Shown: positions 9,142-16,521, numbered from the stretch's first letter. The stretch: DNA of 17,837 bases from an uncultured Clostridia bacterium (GCA_944390305.1 CALXPX010000015.1:1-17837); one strand, 5' to 3'. Translations and numbers: made by a program. Notes: generated from the sequence alone by a model not told the origin.

Positions 9142-10194
9142 ATGAGAAAGTATGCACAAGAGGTAGTTTCCTCTCCTTATAAAATTATGGCAGTAGATGA
9201 TGATCCAGGAATATTAGATTCATTATCTGTTGTATTAAAAAGAAATGGTTATTCTTTAATTACTTTTGAAAATCCTTTAGATGCTATTAAAGAACTAAAA
9301 AATAATCATTATGATTTATTATTACTTGACTTTATAATGTCGCCCCTTCACGGAGATCAAGTGGTTGCAGAAATAAGAAAATTTGATAAAGATTTATATA
9401 TATTATTACTTACTGGTCATAAAGACTTAGCTCCACCACTAGATACAATTAAACAATTAGATATTCAAGGATATTGTGAAAAAAGTGATAATTTCGATCA
9501 ATTATTATTATTAATAGAATCTGGTCTAAAAGCCATAGAGCAAAGAAAAACCATAAGTGATATGAATTTTAAACTAGAAGATGCTAATGAGAAATTACAA
9601 AAAGCTTATTTAGACATTATTCAAACTATAAGAGCTACAGTAGAAGCGAAAGATTCATATACAAGAGGTCATTCAGATAGAGTGTCAGCTTATTCTATAT
9701 TACTTGGAAAATATTTAAATGTAAGCGATTCTGACCTTGATATATTAAAAATTGGTGGACTTTTCCATGATGTAGGTAAAATTGGAATTCCTGATACTAT
9801 ACTTTTAAAAAATGGTAAGTTGACTGATGAAGAATATGCTGAAATAAAAAAACATCCACAAATAGGGGTAGATATTTTAGGTGATTCAGATATGTTTAAA
9901 GATATTATACCTTTTGTAAAATATCACCATGAAAGATATGATGGAAGAGGTTATCCAGAAGGATTATCTGGAGAAAATATACCATATATTGCAAGAATAG
10001 CTGCTGTTGCTGATTCTTTTGATGCAATGTCTTCAAGAAGAGTTTATAGAGATAGTCTTCCTAAAGAAGTAGTTAGAGAAGAAATATTAAAGAACTTAGG
10101 TTCACAATTTGATCCTGAAATTGGTTCAGTATTCTTAGATATTATAGATAATCATTATGATGAAATTCAAAAAATAAAAGATAAATATAAATAG
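9142..10194 (+). CDS. Response regulator with REC and HD-GYP domains (cyclic-di-GMP phosphodiesterase)
   Basis: This cytoplasmic regulator (350 residues) should hydrolyse cyclic-di-GMP when phosphorylated by the kinase encoded just upstream. The receiver domain spans about 13-130: acidic cluster D19-D20-D21, phospho-acceptor D63, T90 and K113, where K113 is followed by Ser rather than the usual Pro. A coiled-coil-like linker (about 130-160) leads to the HD-GYP domain: GHSDR, HD pair H209/D210 in FHDVGKIGIPD, and HHERYDGRGYP at 262-272 with the signature GYP at 270-272. All metal ligands I can recognise are present, so it looks catalytically competent. It has no DNA-binding domain and cannot by itself control transcription of this operon. 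AAGGAGG (9130-9136) is 5 bases before the ATG, and 24 bases separate it from the kinase gene, consistent with one operon. Phosphodiesterase activity is inferred from the family. Confidence 0.94.
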   Translation: MRKYAQEVVSSPYKIMAVDDDPGILDSLSVVLKRNGYSLITFENPLDAIKELKNNHYDLLLLDFIMSPLHGDQVVAEIRKFDKDLYILLLTGHKDLAPPLDTIKQLDIQGYCEKSDNFDQLLLLIESGLKAIEQRKTISDMNFKLEDANEKLQKAYLDIIQTIRATVEAKDSYTRGHSDRVSAYSILLGKYLNVSDSDLDILKIGGLFHDVGKIGIPDTILLKNGKLTDEEYAEIKKHPQIGVDILGDSDMFKDIIPFVKYHHERYDGRGYPEGLSGENIPYIARIAAVADSFDAMSSRRVYRDSLPKEVVREEILKNLGSQFDPEIGSVFLDIIDNHYDEIQKIKDKYK

Positions 10195-10221
10195 AAGCTA
10201 TATATAAAGCTTCTATTTTTT
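10192..10221 (+). terminator. Rho-independent terminator of the NRPS/two-component operon
   Basis: A perfect 8-bp stem (TAGAAGCT at 10192-10199, AGCTTCTA at 10208-10215) with an 8-base AT loop is followed by six T residues. The left arm begins with the TAG stop codon of the response regulator gene. Confidence 0.85.
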
Positions 10222-10313
10222 ATTATCTTTATTACATTAAGTAACTATATAAACTTTTTTATTAATTTTTTCTTTTCAATTTTTTCTTCTTTTTTCCTAT
10301 TATTTCACATCAT

Positions 10314-10342
10314 TTGATTTTCTTTTAATTTTGTGATATAAT
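10314..10342 (+). promoter_or_regulatory. Extended -10 promoter of the 73-residue protein gene
   Basis: TTGATT (10314-10319), a 17-base spacer and a perfect TATAAT (10337-10342) preceded by TGA, giving the extended -10 form TGATATAAT. Upstream, 10222-10310 is a T-rich stretch with no gene or clear structure. The leader between the -10 and the ribosome binding site is about 20 bases. Confidence 0.8.
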
Positions 10343-10376
10343 GAATAGTACAAATATTTTTTAGGAGGTGTGTCCA

Positions 10377-10598
10377 ATGGGACGCAAAATAACTGTAGAA
10401 TTCATAGGTCCTGGAGCTTGTCCTTGCTTATTCTGCTCTCCTAACATGGAAAAACTCCATGTAGGGCATTCTTATATGGTCGAGGACCGTAAAGAAGAAT
10501 GTGGATTACTTTTTTGGTTTATCCGTGCAGCCGGCTGGGTTCCAGCTACGTGGTTTTCTCACCCTAAGGTAGAGAACAATCAGGATTTCTACTATTAA
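10377..10598 (+). CDS. Small Cys/His-containing protein of unknown function (73 aa)
   Basis: I do not recognise this family. The ATG at 10377 is 8 bases after a perfect AGGAGG (10363-10368). An in-frame GTG at 10368 overlaps that motif and is rejected. The protein has Cys15, Cys17 and Cys20 in ACPCLFC, Cys42, and His28, His31 and His62, so metal binding is possible but unproven. The C-terminal half is Trp-rich (W47, W54, W59) and ends in GWVPATWF (53-60), which resembles the last strands of SH3-like barrels; that is inference only. There is no signal peptide or membrane segment. The gene is monocistronic, with its own extended -10 promoter and a strong terminator, suggesting substantial expression. 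By hand count it is about 43% GC (95 of 222 bases), clearly above the AT-rich flanks, with CCG, GGC and CGT codons that are rare nearby. This could reflect horizontal transfer or selection on sequence. Confidence 0.75.
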   Translation: MGRKITVEFIGPGACPCLFCSPNMEKLHVGHSYMVEDRKEECGLLFWFIRAAGWVPATWFSHPKVENNQDFYY

Positions 10599-10604
10599 CC
10601 TTCT

Positions 10605-10640
10605 GCACCCCCGGTGTTCCGGGGGTGCTTTCATTTTTTT
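10605..10640 (+). terminator. Strong GC-rich terminator of the 73-residue protein gene
   Basis: A perfect 10-bp stem (GCACCCCCGG at 10605-10614, CCGGGGGTGC at 10619-10628) with a TGTT loop is followed by TTTCATTTTTTT. The T tract runs into the stop codon of the convergent ABC-F gene. On the other strand no T run follows the hairpin, so it is directional for the + strand. Confidence 0.93.
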
Positions 10641-12219
10641 ATTCAATTCCTAAATATTCATTATATGTTTGTTCTTTATCTATTAATTTATCTTTTTTAA
10701 TATCTAATATTCTATTAGCTACTGTTTGCATTAATTGATGATCATGAGATGTAAATATTATATTTCCTTTAAATCTTTTCATTCCTTCATTTAATGATGT
10801 AATTGCTTCCATATCTAGGTGGTTAGTTGGTTCATCAAATATTAAGAAATTTGCACCAGATAACATTACCTTTGAAAGAACACATCTAACTTTTTCTCCT
10901 CCAGATAATACATTTACTGATTTTAAAGCTTCTTCTCCTGAAAAAAGCATTCTTCCTAAAAAGCTTCTTACATATGTCTCGTCTGGATCTTTAGAATATC
11001 TTCTAAGCCAGTCAGTAATACTTTCAGACGAATTAAACAGGTAATTATTATCTTTTGGGAAATAGCTATTTGTAATTGTCGTTCCCCATTTTATCTCTCC
11101 TGAATCTGGTTTTAATTCTCCTGCTAAAATTTGAAATAAAACAGTTATCGCATTTTCATTTTCAGCTAATACAGCTATTTTATCTTTATCTTTTACTTTG
11201 AAAGATATATTATCTAATATTTTTTCTCCATTTATTGTTTTAGAAAGATTTTTTACTTCTAAAATTTCATTTCCTGGTTCTCTATCTGGTTTAAAATCTA
11301 CATATGGATATTTTCTATTAGATGGTTTTATTTCATCTAATTGAATTTTTTCTAATGACTTTTTTCTTGAAGTAGCTTGTTTTGATTTTGAAGCATTTGC
11401 ACTAAATCTTGCAATGAATTCTTGTAATTCTTTAATTTTCTCTTCTTTCTTTTTGTTTTGCTCTCTCATTTGTTTTTGAATTAATTGACTAGATTCATAC
11501 CAGAAATCATAGTTTCCAGGATAAACTTTTATTTCCCCATAATCCACATCACAAATGTGTGTACATACTTTATTTAAAAAATATCTATCATGTGATACAA
11601 CTATTACTGTATTTTCAAAATTAATTAGAAATTCTTCAAGCCAAGAAATTGTTTTTAAATCCAAATCATTTGTTGGTTCATCTAATAACAAAATGTCTGG
11701 ATTTCCAAAAAGTGCTTGAGCAAGAAGCACTTTTACTTTTTCTTTTGCTTCTATTTCGTTCATCATTTTATAATGTTTATCAGGTGATATGCCTAAATCA
11801 TTTAATAATTGCTCTGCATCTGATTCTGCATTCCATCCATCTAATTCTGCAAATCTTTCTTCTAATTTTGCTGCTTTCATTCCATCTTCTTCTGAAAAAT
11901 CTGGTTTTGCATATATTTCATCTTTTTCTGTTTTTATTTGATATAGTTCTTTATTTCCCATAATTACTGTATCTATTACTGAATAATCTTCAAAGGCGAA
12001 ATGGTTCTGATTAAGAACAGATATTCTTTCTAATTTGTCTTTTGAAACTTCTCCTTTACTAGGTTCTAATTCTCCTGAAAGTACTTTTAAAAAAGTAGAT
12101 TTTCCTGTCCCATTTGCTCCAATAATTCCATAACAACAACTTTTATTAAATTTTATATTAACATCTTCATATAATGCTCTTTTCCCGAATCTTACAGTTA
12201 TGTTATTTGCTATTAACAT
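10639..12219 (-). CDS. ABC-F family ATPase (YbiT/YkpA type), probable ribosome-associated factor
   Basis: ABC-F proteins are soluble, have two fused ATPase domains and no membrane domain, and act on the ribosome E site. This one has 526 residues, close to the YbiT/YkpA size. NBD1: Walker A GANGTGKST 34-42, Walker B ILLLDEPTNDLD 176-187 (E181), switch His210. A Lys/Arg-rich linker (about 240-315) matches the tRNA-contacting linker of the family. NBD2: signature LSGGE 438-442, Walker B FLIFDEPTNHLD 458-469 (E463), His492. Two motifs are degenerate: the NBD1 signature region (IEAKE, 156-160) and the NBD2 Walker A (352-360), where the lysine position is Ile358. Both belong to the same composite ATP site. 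The start at 12219 has CCTCCT on the + strand (12225-12230), i.e. AGGAGG 5 bases upstream, lying inside the CorA-type gene it overlaps by 17 bases. No antibiotic-resistance signature is recognisable. Confidence 0.92.
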   Translation of the reverse strand: MLIANNITVRFGKRALYEDVNIKFNKSCCYGIIGANGTGKSTFLKVLSGELEPSKGEVSKDKLERISVLNQNHFAFEDYSVIDTVIMGNKELYQIKTEKDEIYAKPDFSEEDGMKAAKLEERFAELDGWNAESDAEQLLNDLGISPDKHYKMMNEIEAKEKVKVLLAQALFGNPDILLLDEPTNDLDLKTISWLEEFLINFENTVIVVSHDRYFLNKVCTHICDVDYGEIKVYPGNYDFWYESSQLIQKQMREQNKKKEEKIKELQEFIARFSANASKSKQATSRKKSLEKIQLDEIKPSNRKYPYVDFKPDREPGNEILEVKNLSKTINGEKILDNISFKVKDKDKIAVLAENENAITVLFQILAGELKPDSGEIKWGTTITNSYFPKDNNYLFNSSESITDWLRRYSKDPDETYVRSFLGRMLFSGEEALKSVNVLSGGEKVRCVLSKVMLSGANFLIFDEPTNHLDMEAITSLNEGMKRFKGNIIFTSHDHQLMQTVANRILDIKKDKLIDKEQTYNEYLGIE

Positions 12220-13174
12220 TTTTACCTCCTAATAAACCTTTTTTATTTAATAATATAATTGCTAAAGCAGTAACTCCAATTGCTATTGCACATAATATCC
12301 AAAAACCATACTTAGTAATTTCAAAAGGTACATCTACATTCATTCCCCATAATGATGCAATAAGTGTAGGTATAGATATTATTATTGTAATAGAAGTCAA
12401 TAATTTCATTGTTTCATTTAAGTTATTTGATATAACTGATGAGTATGCATCCATTGAACTATTTAAGACATCAGTATATATTTTACTCATTTCTATTGCT
12501 TGTTTATTTTCTATTATAGCATCTTCTAGAATATCTTCATCATCTTCATATAATTTAATATTTTTTATTTTTACTGTTCTTTCCATTACGGCTTCATTAG
12601 CTCTTAATGATGTAGTAATATATACAAGAGATTTTTCTAGATCTAAAAGTTTTAATAATTCTTCATTATGCATTGACTTTTTTAAAGAAGATTCTGCTAT
12701 TTCTGTTTCTTTATTGATAAGTTGCAATGAATTTAAATAATTTGATGATATTTTGTACATTAATTGCAAAATGAATCTACTTTTTTTATAAGTAGCAAAT
12801 CCCTTAACCTTACCTAATTCAAAATCTTCTATTAATTCTAAACTTCTTAATGATACAGTGATAATAAAATCATCTCTAACTATAATTATTCCTATTGGCA
12901 TTGTTGTATAGATTTCTCTTTCTTGTTCTTTTTCTTTTATTGGAACATCTAATATAAAAAGTACTGTATCATCATCTTCTTCATAATCAATTCTGGCTTT
13001 TTCTTCATAGTCTAATGAATATCTTATAAAGTCTTCTTGTATCATTAAAGTTTTACATATATTACTTATTTCTTCTTCTGTCGGATTGGTCATATTAATC
13101 CAACTTCCTTTTTTTATTTCAGTTATTTTTTGCATTATATTTGTTTCTATATCTGTTTGATAAATGTTTATCAT
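12203..13174 (-). CDS. CorA-family divalent metal (Mg2+-type) transporter
   Basis: This is an inner-membrane channel subunit of the CorA type, expected to form pentamers that admit Mg2+ (or Co2+/Ni2+). The 323-residue protein has a large acidic cytoplasmic N-domain (1-255), then TM1 ending in the hallmark GMN at residues 277-279 (context LWGMNVDVPF), a short loop, TM2 (about 290-311) and a positively charged tail. Two-TM architecture and motif position at the C-terminus match the family; length is typical. The start ATG at 13174 is preceded by a GGGGG-containing binding site 7 bases upstream. The gene lies 26 bases downstream of the DUF2974 gene and overlaps the following ABC-F gene, so it is the middle gene of an operon. 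Ion preference cannot be read from the sequence; the symbol corA is withheld because distant paralogues share this motif. Confidence 0.92.
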   Translation of the reverse strand: MINIYQTDIETNIMQKITEIKKGSWINMTNPTEEEISNICKTLMIQEDFIRYSLDYEEKARIDYEEDDDTVLFILDVPIKEKEQEREIYTTMPIGIIIVRDDFIITVSLRSLELIEDFELGKVKGFATYKKSRFILQLMYKISSNYLNSLQLINKETEIAESSLKKSMHNEELLKLLDLEKSLVYITTSLRANEAVMERTVKIKNIKLYEDDEDILEDAIIENKQAIEMSKIYTDVLNSSMDAYSSVISNNLNETMKLLTSITIIISIPTLIASLWGMNVDVPFEITKYGFWILCAIAIGVTALAIILLNKKGLLGGKNVNSK

Positions 13175-13200
13175 AATATGACCCCCTTTTTTCTTAATTT

Positions 13201-14274
13201 CTATATAATTTTTTCTTTTATACTATCTTTTGCCGCTCCTATAAAAGTAAATATCATTTGTCCTATCATTTTTTTATCTTTTTCATCTATATTTTTATAT
13301 GTTTTTAATATAATTCCTATATTTTTTGCGAATGAAGCTGTAAAGTCTTTAAAAGTTTTTGCTTTAGTTGTAGTTACTACTTCATACATTACATTAATAA
13401 AGTTTTTTCTTTGTTCAGGTGTAGTACTCTTTAGCCAATTTCTTACAGTTTCATTTATCATATTACTTCCATTAGTAATTTCGTTTGACTTGATAAATTT
13501 TGTTCCTAACAGTTGCCAAGAATATATATCATGCTGCATTATACCCTTTTGCACACTTTTTACAATTTTATATTTTTCCTCATGTTCTAATAGTCTTCCT
13601 ATTACAGATGACTGTGGAATATATGTGTATATTTTATTTAATATCCTTTTATATCCTTCTGTCTCTATTATTGTTTTATCAAATCCTGGACCATCATGAT
13701 TTGTTATGTCTATTATTCTACTTTGTATTTTTTTAGGGCAAAATACTGCTGAATATACCGCTATATTTCCTCCTTTTGAATGTCCTCCTAAATGCATTTT
13801 TTGTGTATATTCTTTAGAAATCTTCTTTATGTATTTAAGCCCTTCTATTTGAGATGGAATATGAGTCATAAAACTCAAATTAAAGTCTTCTTTCCAACCA
13901 ACTAATGTATTATCTGTACCACCATATGATAAATAAATTTCCTCATCGTTTAAATGAATAGTTATAGCTACAAATTGTTTTTGCTCATTAAAATCTCTTA
14001 TAGCACAATAATCTGTAATTTCTAGATCTTTAAATCTTATACTTTTCTCTATTTCTTTAATAAGATTTTTATCATTTGGCATATTAAAATATTCTTCTTT
14101 TACGTCTTTTAATTTTTTTGCAATTGTTTTTATTGTTTCTTTTTCTTGAAGTTTTATTTTTTCAAAAGGTAAATATGAGAGTCTTGACATTATCATATTA
14201 TCTATTTCATTAAAGTTGGATTGTTTAAAGCTTAAGTCTCCTCTCCAAGAAATATAATCAAATACATTAGGCAT
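13201..14274 (-). CDS. DUF2974 / Mbeg1-like alpha/beta-hydrolase protein
   Basis: This is a 357-residue soluble protein with lipase-like features of the DUF2974 family. Ser166 sits in the nucleophile elbow GGHSKGGN (163-170). An upstream strand-turn SYGGTDNTLVGWKEDF (116-131) is characteristic of the family. NHDGPGF (192-198) could supply an acid, and His248 in MQHDIYSW is a candidate catalytic His; the Asp and His assignments are tentative. The Trp10-Arg-Gly-Asp N-terminus (WRGDLSF) is also typical. There is no signal peptide or membrane segment, so it is probably cytoplasmic. It is the first gene of the three-gene operon, with AGGAGG (complement of 14280-14285) 5 bases before the ATG. The substrate is unknown; members of this family are poorly characterised, and esterase or lipase activity is only inferred. 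Confidence 0.88.
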   Translation of the reverse strand: MPNVFDYISWRGDLSFKQSNFNEIDNMIMSRLSYLPFEKIKLQEKETIKTIAKKLKDVKEEYFNMPNDKNLIKEIEKSIRFKDLEITDYCAIRDFNEQKQFVAITIHLNDEEIYLSYGGTDNTLVGWKEDFNLSFMTHIPSQIEGLKYIKKISKEYTQKMHLGGHSKGGNIAVYSAVFCPKKIQSRIIDITNHDGPGFDKTIIETEGYKRILNKIYTYIPQSSVIGRLLEHEEKYKIVKSVQKGIMQHDIYSWQLLGTKFIKSNEITNGSNMINETVRNWLKSTTPEQRKNFINVMYEVVTTTKAKTFKDFTASFAKNIGIILKTYKNIDEKDKKMIGQMIFTFIGAAKDSIKEKII

Positions 14275-14305
14275 ATTAACCTCCTATATTATTTCCATAG
14301 TATTA

Positions 14306-14334
14306 ATTATATCAAATAAAAAGCCATATATCAA
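14306..14334 (-). promoter_or_regulatory. Extended -10 promoter of the DUF2974-CorA-ABC-F operon
   Basis: Reading the - strand: TTGATA (14334-14329), a 17-base spacer, then TATAAT (14311-14306) preceded by TGA, giving the extended form TGATATAAT. The -35 box lies in the loop and right arm of the upstream gene's terminator hairpin. Confidence 0.82.
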
Positions 14335-14352
14335 CATAATATATAGCTTTTT
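14314..14352 (-). terminator. Rho-independent terminator of the DUF2207 gene
   Basis: On the - strand a 14-bp stem (14352-14339 with 14331-14318, one G-T wobble) with a 7-base loop ends in TTTTTATTT. It lies just after the expected in-frame stop (14369-14371) of the glycine-rich tail, but the frameshifted reading frame runs into the hairpin and stops at 14331. Confidence 0.78.
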
Positions 14353-16499
14353 ATTATAAAAATTAGTTTTAAAAGGCTCCTCCGCCACCTCCGCGGCCTC
14401 CGCCTCCAGAGAATCCTCCCCCTCCAGAAAATCCTCCTCCGCTTCCAGAAAAGCTTCCTCCTCCGAGAAAATCCTTTTCCTGTTGAACTAGCTATTTTTC
14501 TGGCTGAATCGCTCATAAATCTATTATATCTTCTTAAGAAAATTCTATCTAAGCTTGCATATGTGTAAAATATATAGTAATCATTTGCAATAAATTTTAA
14601 TATCTCGTTATTTTTAACTATATAATTTAATAAATCATCATCTAAATAAATACCTTTTATTTTATTTATTATTTTTTCACCTATTCCAAAGCTAACTGAA
14701 TATGCTAAGTATTCATCCCAAATTTTTATATGTTCAATGTCTTTTTCGTTTAATAATGAATTTTCTAATTTTTCTTTTAAACTATTAAGTCTACTATAAT
14801 CTTCAATCATTTTTACATTGTTTTTTAACATTAAATTATCAGTAATTACAATTAGTGCTGCTATGCTTATTAACAATTCATCTGCAATTAATTTAGGTTC
14901 TTTAAAAATCCAATATGTTATAGCCATTATTATTAATGTAAAAACAATAATACTTACTGATGTTGTTACTATTTTTTGACCATTTATTTTTTGAATATTA
15001 TTTGTTATTAAATGCCTTAATCTTATTACAATATTTATTATTAGTGTAATAACTATAGGTGCAAGAATTATAAGTATTGGTATAAATATTCCCACCAGAG
15101 CAAAAGTTTCATTCAATTCTAGCTTTGTAATATGATAAATTACTAATATTATTGCCCCAATTAGTAGAATCACATTTATAATTCTTATTATTTTAGGAAC
15201 ACTTACATTATTAGCTCCTAATTCATTTAATTCTCTTTTAGCTAACTTATCTAATGTTTTAAATTTATTATTTGCATTTTTGTCTTTAGGCATCTCTTTT
15301 AGCCTATTTTCTAATATTTCTTCATCTTTTGTAAATACCCAATTATATATATATGATTCTATTTTATCCATTTCATTTTCTTTTTCTGGAACTTTTTCTA
15401 TTATATATTTATAAAATGATTTTTCTTTAATTTCTCCTTTTAGTGTTAATTTTATATTTCCTTTATTTATGAGGTTTAGTATTACTGCAATTATATCTCT
15501 TGATAAAATATCTCTATTTCCTTCTATACATCCTGCAATTAGTGGATTATATTTTTTAAATAATTCTTCTTCATTTATATTACTAACTTTGTATTTCTTG
15601 TCTTTTTCATATATTAGTAGTAATATTATCCAGTATATGGCTAACATTATTCCTATTAATAATATTGTTCTTGTTATTCTATTTTTAAATTCAACATTGT
15701 CATAGATATCTTTTTCATTTTGAAAAATTATATTTTTAGCGTTTATTCCTGAATATTTTACTGAGTCTTGTATGTTTGATAAATCAAATATTAATCTAGC
15801 AGCTACATATTTCCCTGGCTTTACATTTGATACTTGAAATGAAGCGTGATTATTAGATACAATTTGGGATTTTCCATTACTCGGTCCATGCCCCCAAATA
15901 TTAATTTCACTTTGATTATTTGGTAAATATATATCGATATTTAAATTATCTATGGTTGTTTCCCATTCACCACCAATAAAATTATAATAAAATTCTCCTA
16001 TATCATTATGTTTTACACATATATTTTTTATTGTATATTTAAGTTCAAATGTTTCTTTTGTATTTGATACTGGATAATATGCTTTTATGGTTATTTTGTC
16101 TTTGTTTTTTGTTTTAGTATATACTCCACTATCTCCATTTATTGCCGTAGTTCTAGTAGTAAAAGTTATGTTTCCATTATCTTTTAAAACTTTTATACTT
16201 TCTATTTCAACGTTATTTCCTTCATAAAGTGCATCATTTATTTTACTACCTTTTATAACTTTGTTACTTGTATCATCTTCTTGTGAAAGTGGAATGCTTA
16301 TATAAATTCCATTATATCTTCCATTAAAATTATATTTTAATGTTTGTACTATACTTACTGATCCATCTTTGTTTATAGTTGCTTGTATGTCCATATTTTC
16401 TATACTATATCCATCAGCTTTTACTTTAGTTGGAAAAATACTTATATAAATACTGGCTATTAATAATATAAAAATAATTGATAATAATTTTCTTTTCAT
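14331..16499 (-). CDS. DUF2207 membrane protein, C-terminus frameshifted
   Basis: This is a predicted surface/membrane protein of unknown function. It has a signal peptide (1-28, cleavage likely after VKA), an extracytoplasmic DUF2207 domain (about 30-270), TM1 (276-297), a cytoplasmic region (300-435), TM segments near 437-456, 466-493, 509-531 and 537-558, and a conserved C-terminal block with WDEYLAYSVSFGIGEKI (594-610). The family normally ends in a Gly/Ser/Phe-rich tail. Here, after Ser678, the frame reads an Arg-rich run and ends at residue 722. Moving one base near 14465 restores a 31-residue Gly-rich tail ending in GGGGGAF with a stop at 14369-14371 (709 residues in all). I read this as a one-base insertion, either real or a sequencing error. 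The binding site AGGGG is 7 bases upstream of the ATG. The gene appears to be monocistronic. Confidence 0.87.
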   Translation of the reverse strand: MKRKLLSIIFILLIASIYISIFPTKVKADGYSIENMDIQATINKDGSVSIVQTLKYNFNGRYNGIYISIPLSQEDDTSNKVIKGSKINDALYEGNNVEIESIKVLKDNGNITFTTRTTAINGDSGVYTKTKNKDKITIKAYYPVSNTKETFELKYTIKNICVKHNDIGEFYYNFIGGEWETTIDNLNIDIYLPNNQSEINIWGHGPSNGKSQIVSNNHASFQVSNVKPGKYVAARLIFDLSNIQDSVKYSGINAKNIIFQNEKDIYDNVEFKNRITRTILLIGIMLAIYWIILLLIYEKDKKYKVSNINEEELFKKYNPLIAGCIEGNRDILSRDIIAVILNLINKGNIKLTLKGEIKEKSFYKYIIEKVPEKENEMDKIESYIYNWVFTKDEEILENRLKEMPKDKNANNKFKTLDKLAKRELNELGANNVSVPKIIRIINVILLIGAIILVIYHITKLELNETFALVGIFIPILIILAPIVITLIINIVIRLRHLITNNIQKINGQKIVTTSVSIIVFTLIIMAITYWIFKEPKLIADELLISIAALIVITDNLMLKNNVKMIEDYSRLNSLKEKLENSLLNEKDIEHIKIWDEYLAYSVSFGIGEKIINKIKGIYLDDDLLNYIVKNNEILKFIANDYYIFYTYASLDRIFLRRYNRFMSDSARKIASSTGKGFSRRRKLFWKRRRIFWRGRILWRRRPRRWRRSLLKLIFIIKSYILC
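14369..14464 (-). other. Out-of-frame glycine-rich tail of the DUF2207 protein
   Basis: In the frame one base off from the upstream coding region, 14464 down to 14372 reads 31 codons, mostly Gly with Ser-Phe-Ser spacers, closed by TAA at 14371-14369. The repeated unit TTTTCTGGAGG occurs in this frame, and the copy at the junction reads TTTTCTCGGAGG, with one extra C (base 14465). This composition and position match the usual C-terminus of DUF2207 proteins. Confidence 0.82.
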
Positions 16500-16521
16500 T
16501 TGCTATCCCCTTTTTGTATTT

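Noticed and set aside
96..10194. Direct control of the NRPS promoter by the operon's response regulator
   Set aside because: The regulator ends in an HD-GYP domain and has no DNA-binding domain. Any feedback would have to be indirect.
10222..10310. T-rich stretch as a small RNA or riboswitch
   Set aside because: No promoter-terminator pair or stable fold is visible; it is a low-complexity intergenic sequence after a terminator.
10605..10640. GC-rich hairpin as a structured regulatory RNA
   Set aside because: A simple perfect stem with a 4-base loop and a T tract right after a stop codon is a standard terminator.
12174..12740. 188-codon open frame on the + strand opposite the CorA-type gene
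   Set aside because: It is antisense to a gene with the GMN motif, with hydrophobic, low-complexity content and no start signals.
13130..13699. 189-codon open frame on the + strand opposite the DUF2974 gene
   Set aside because: It is antisense shadow of a recognised hydrolase-like gene. Its apparent hydrophobicity comes from AT-rich complement.
14370..14470. Tandem GGA-rich repeats as a repeat array or CRISPR-like element
   Set aside because: They read as glycine codons of the DUF2207 tail in one frame, with no spacers of uniform length.
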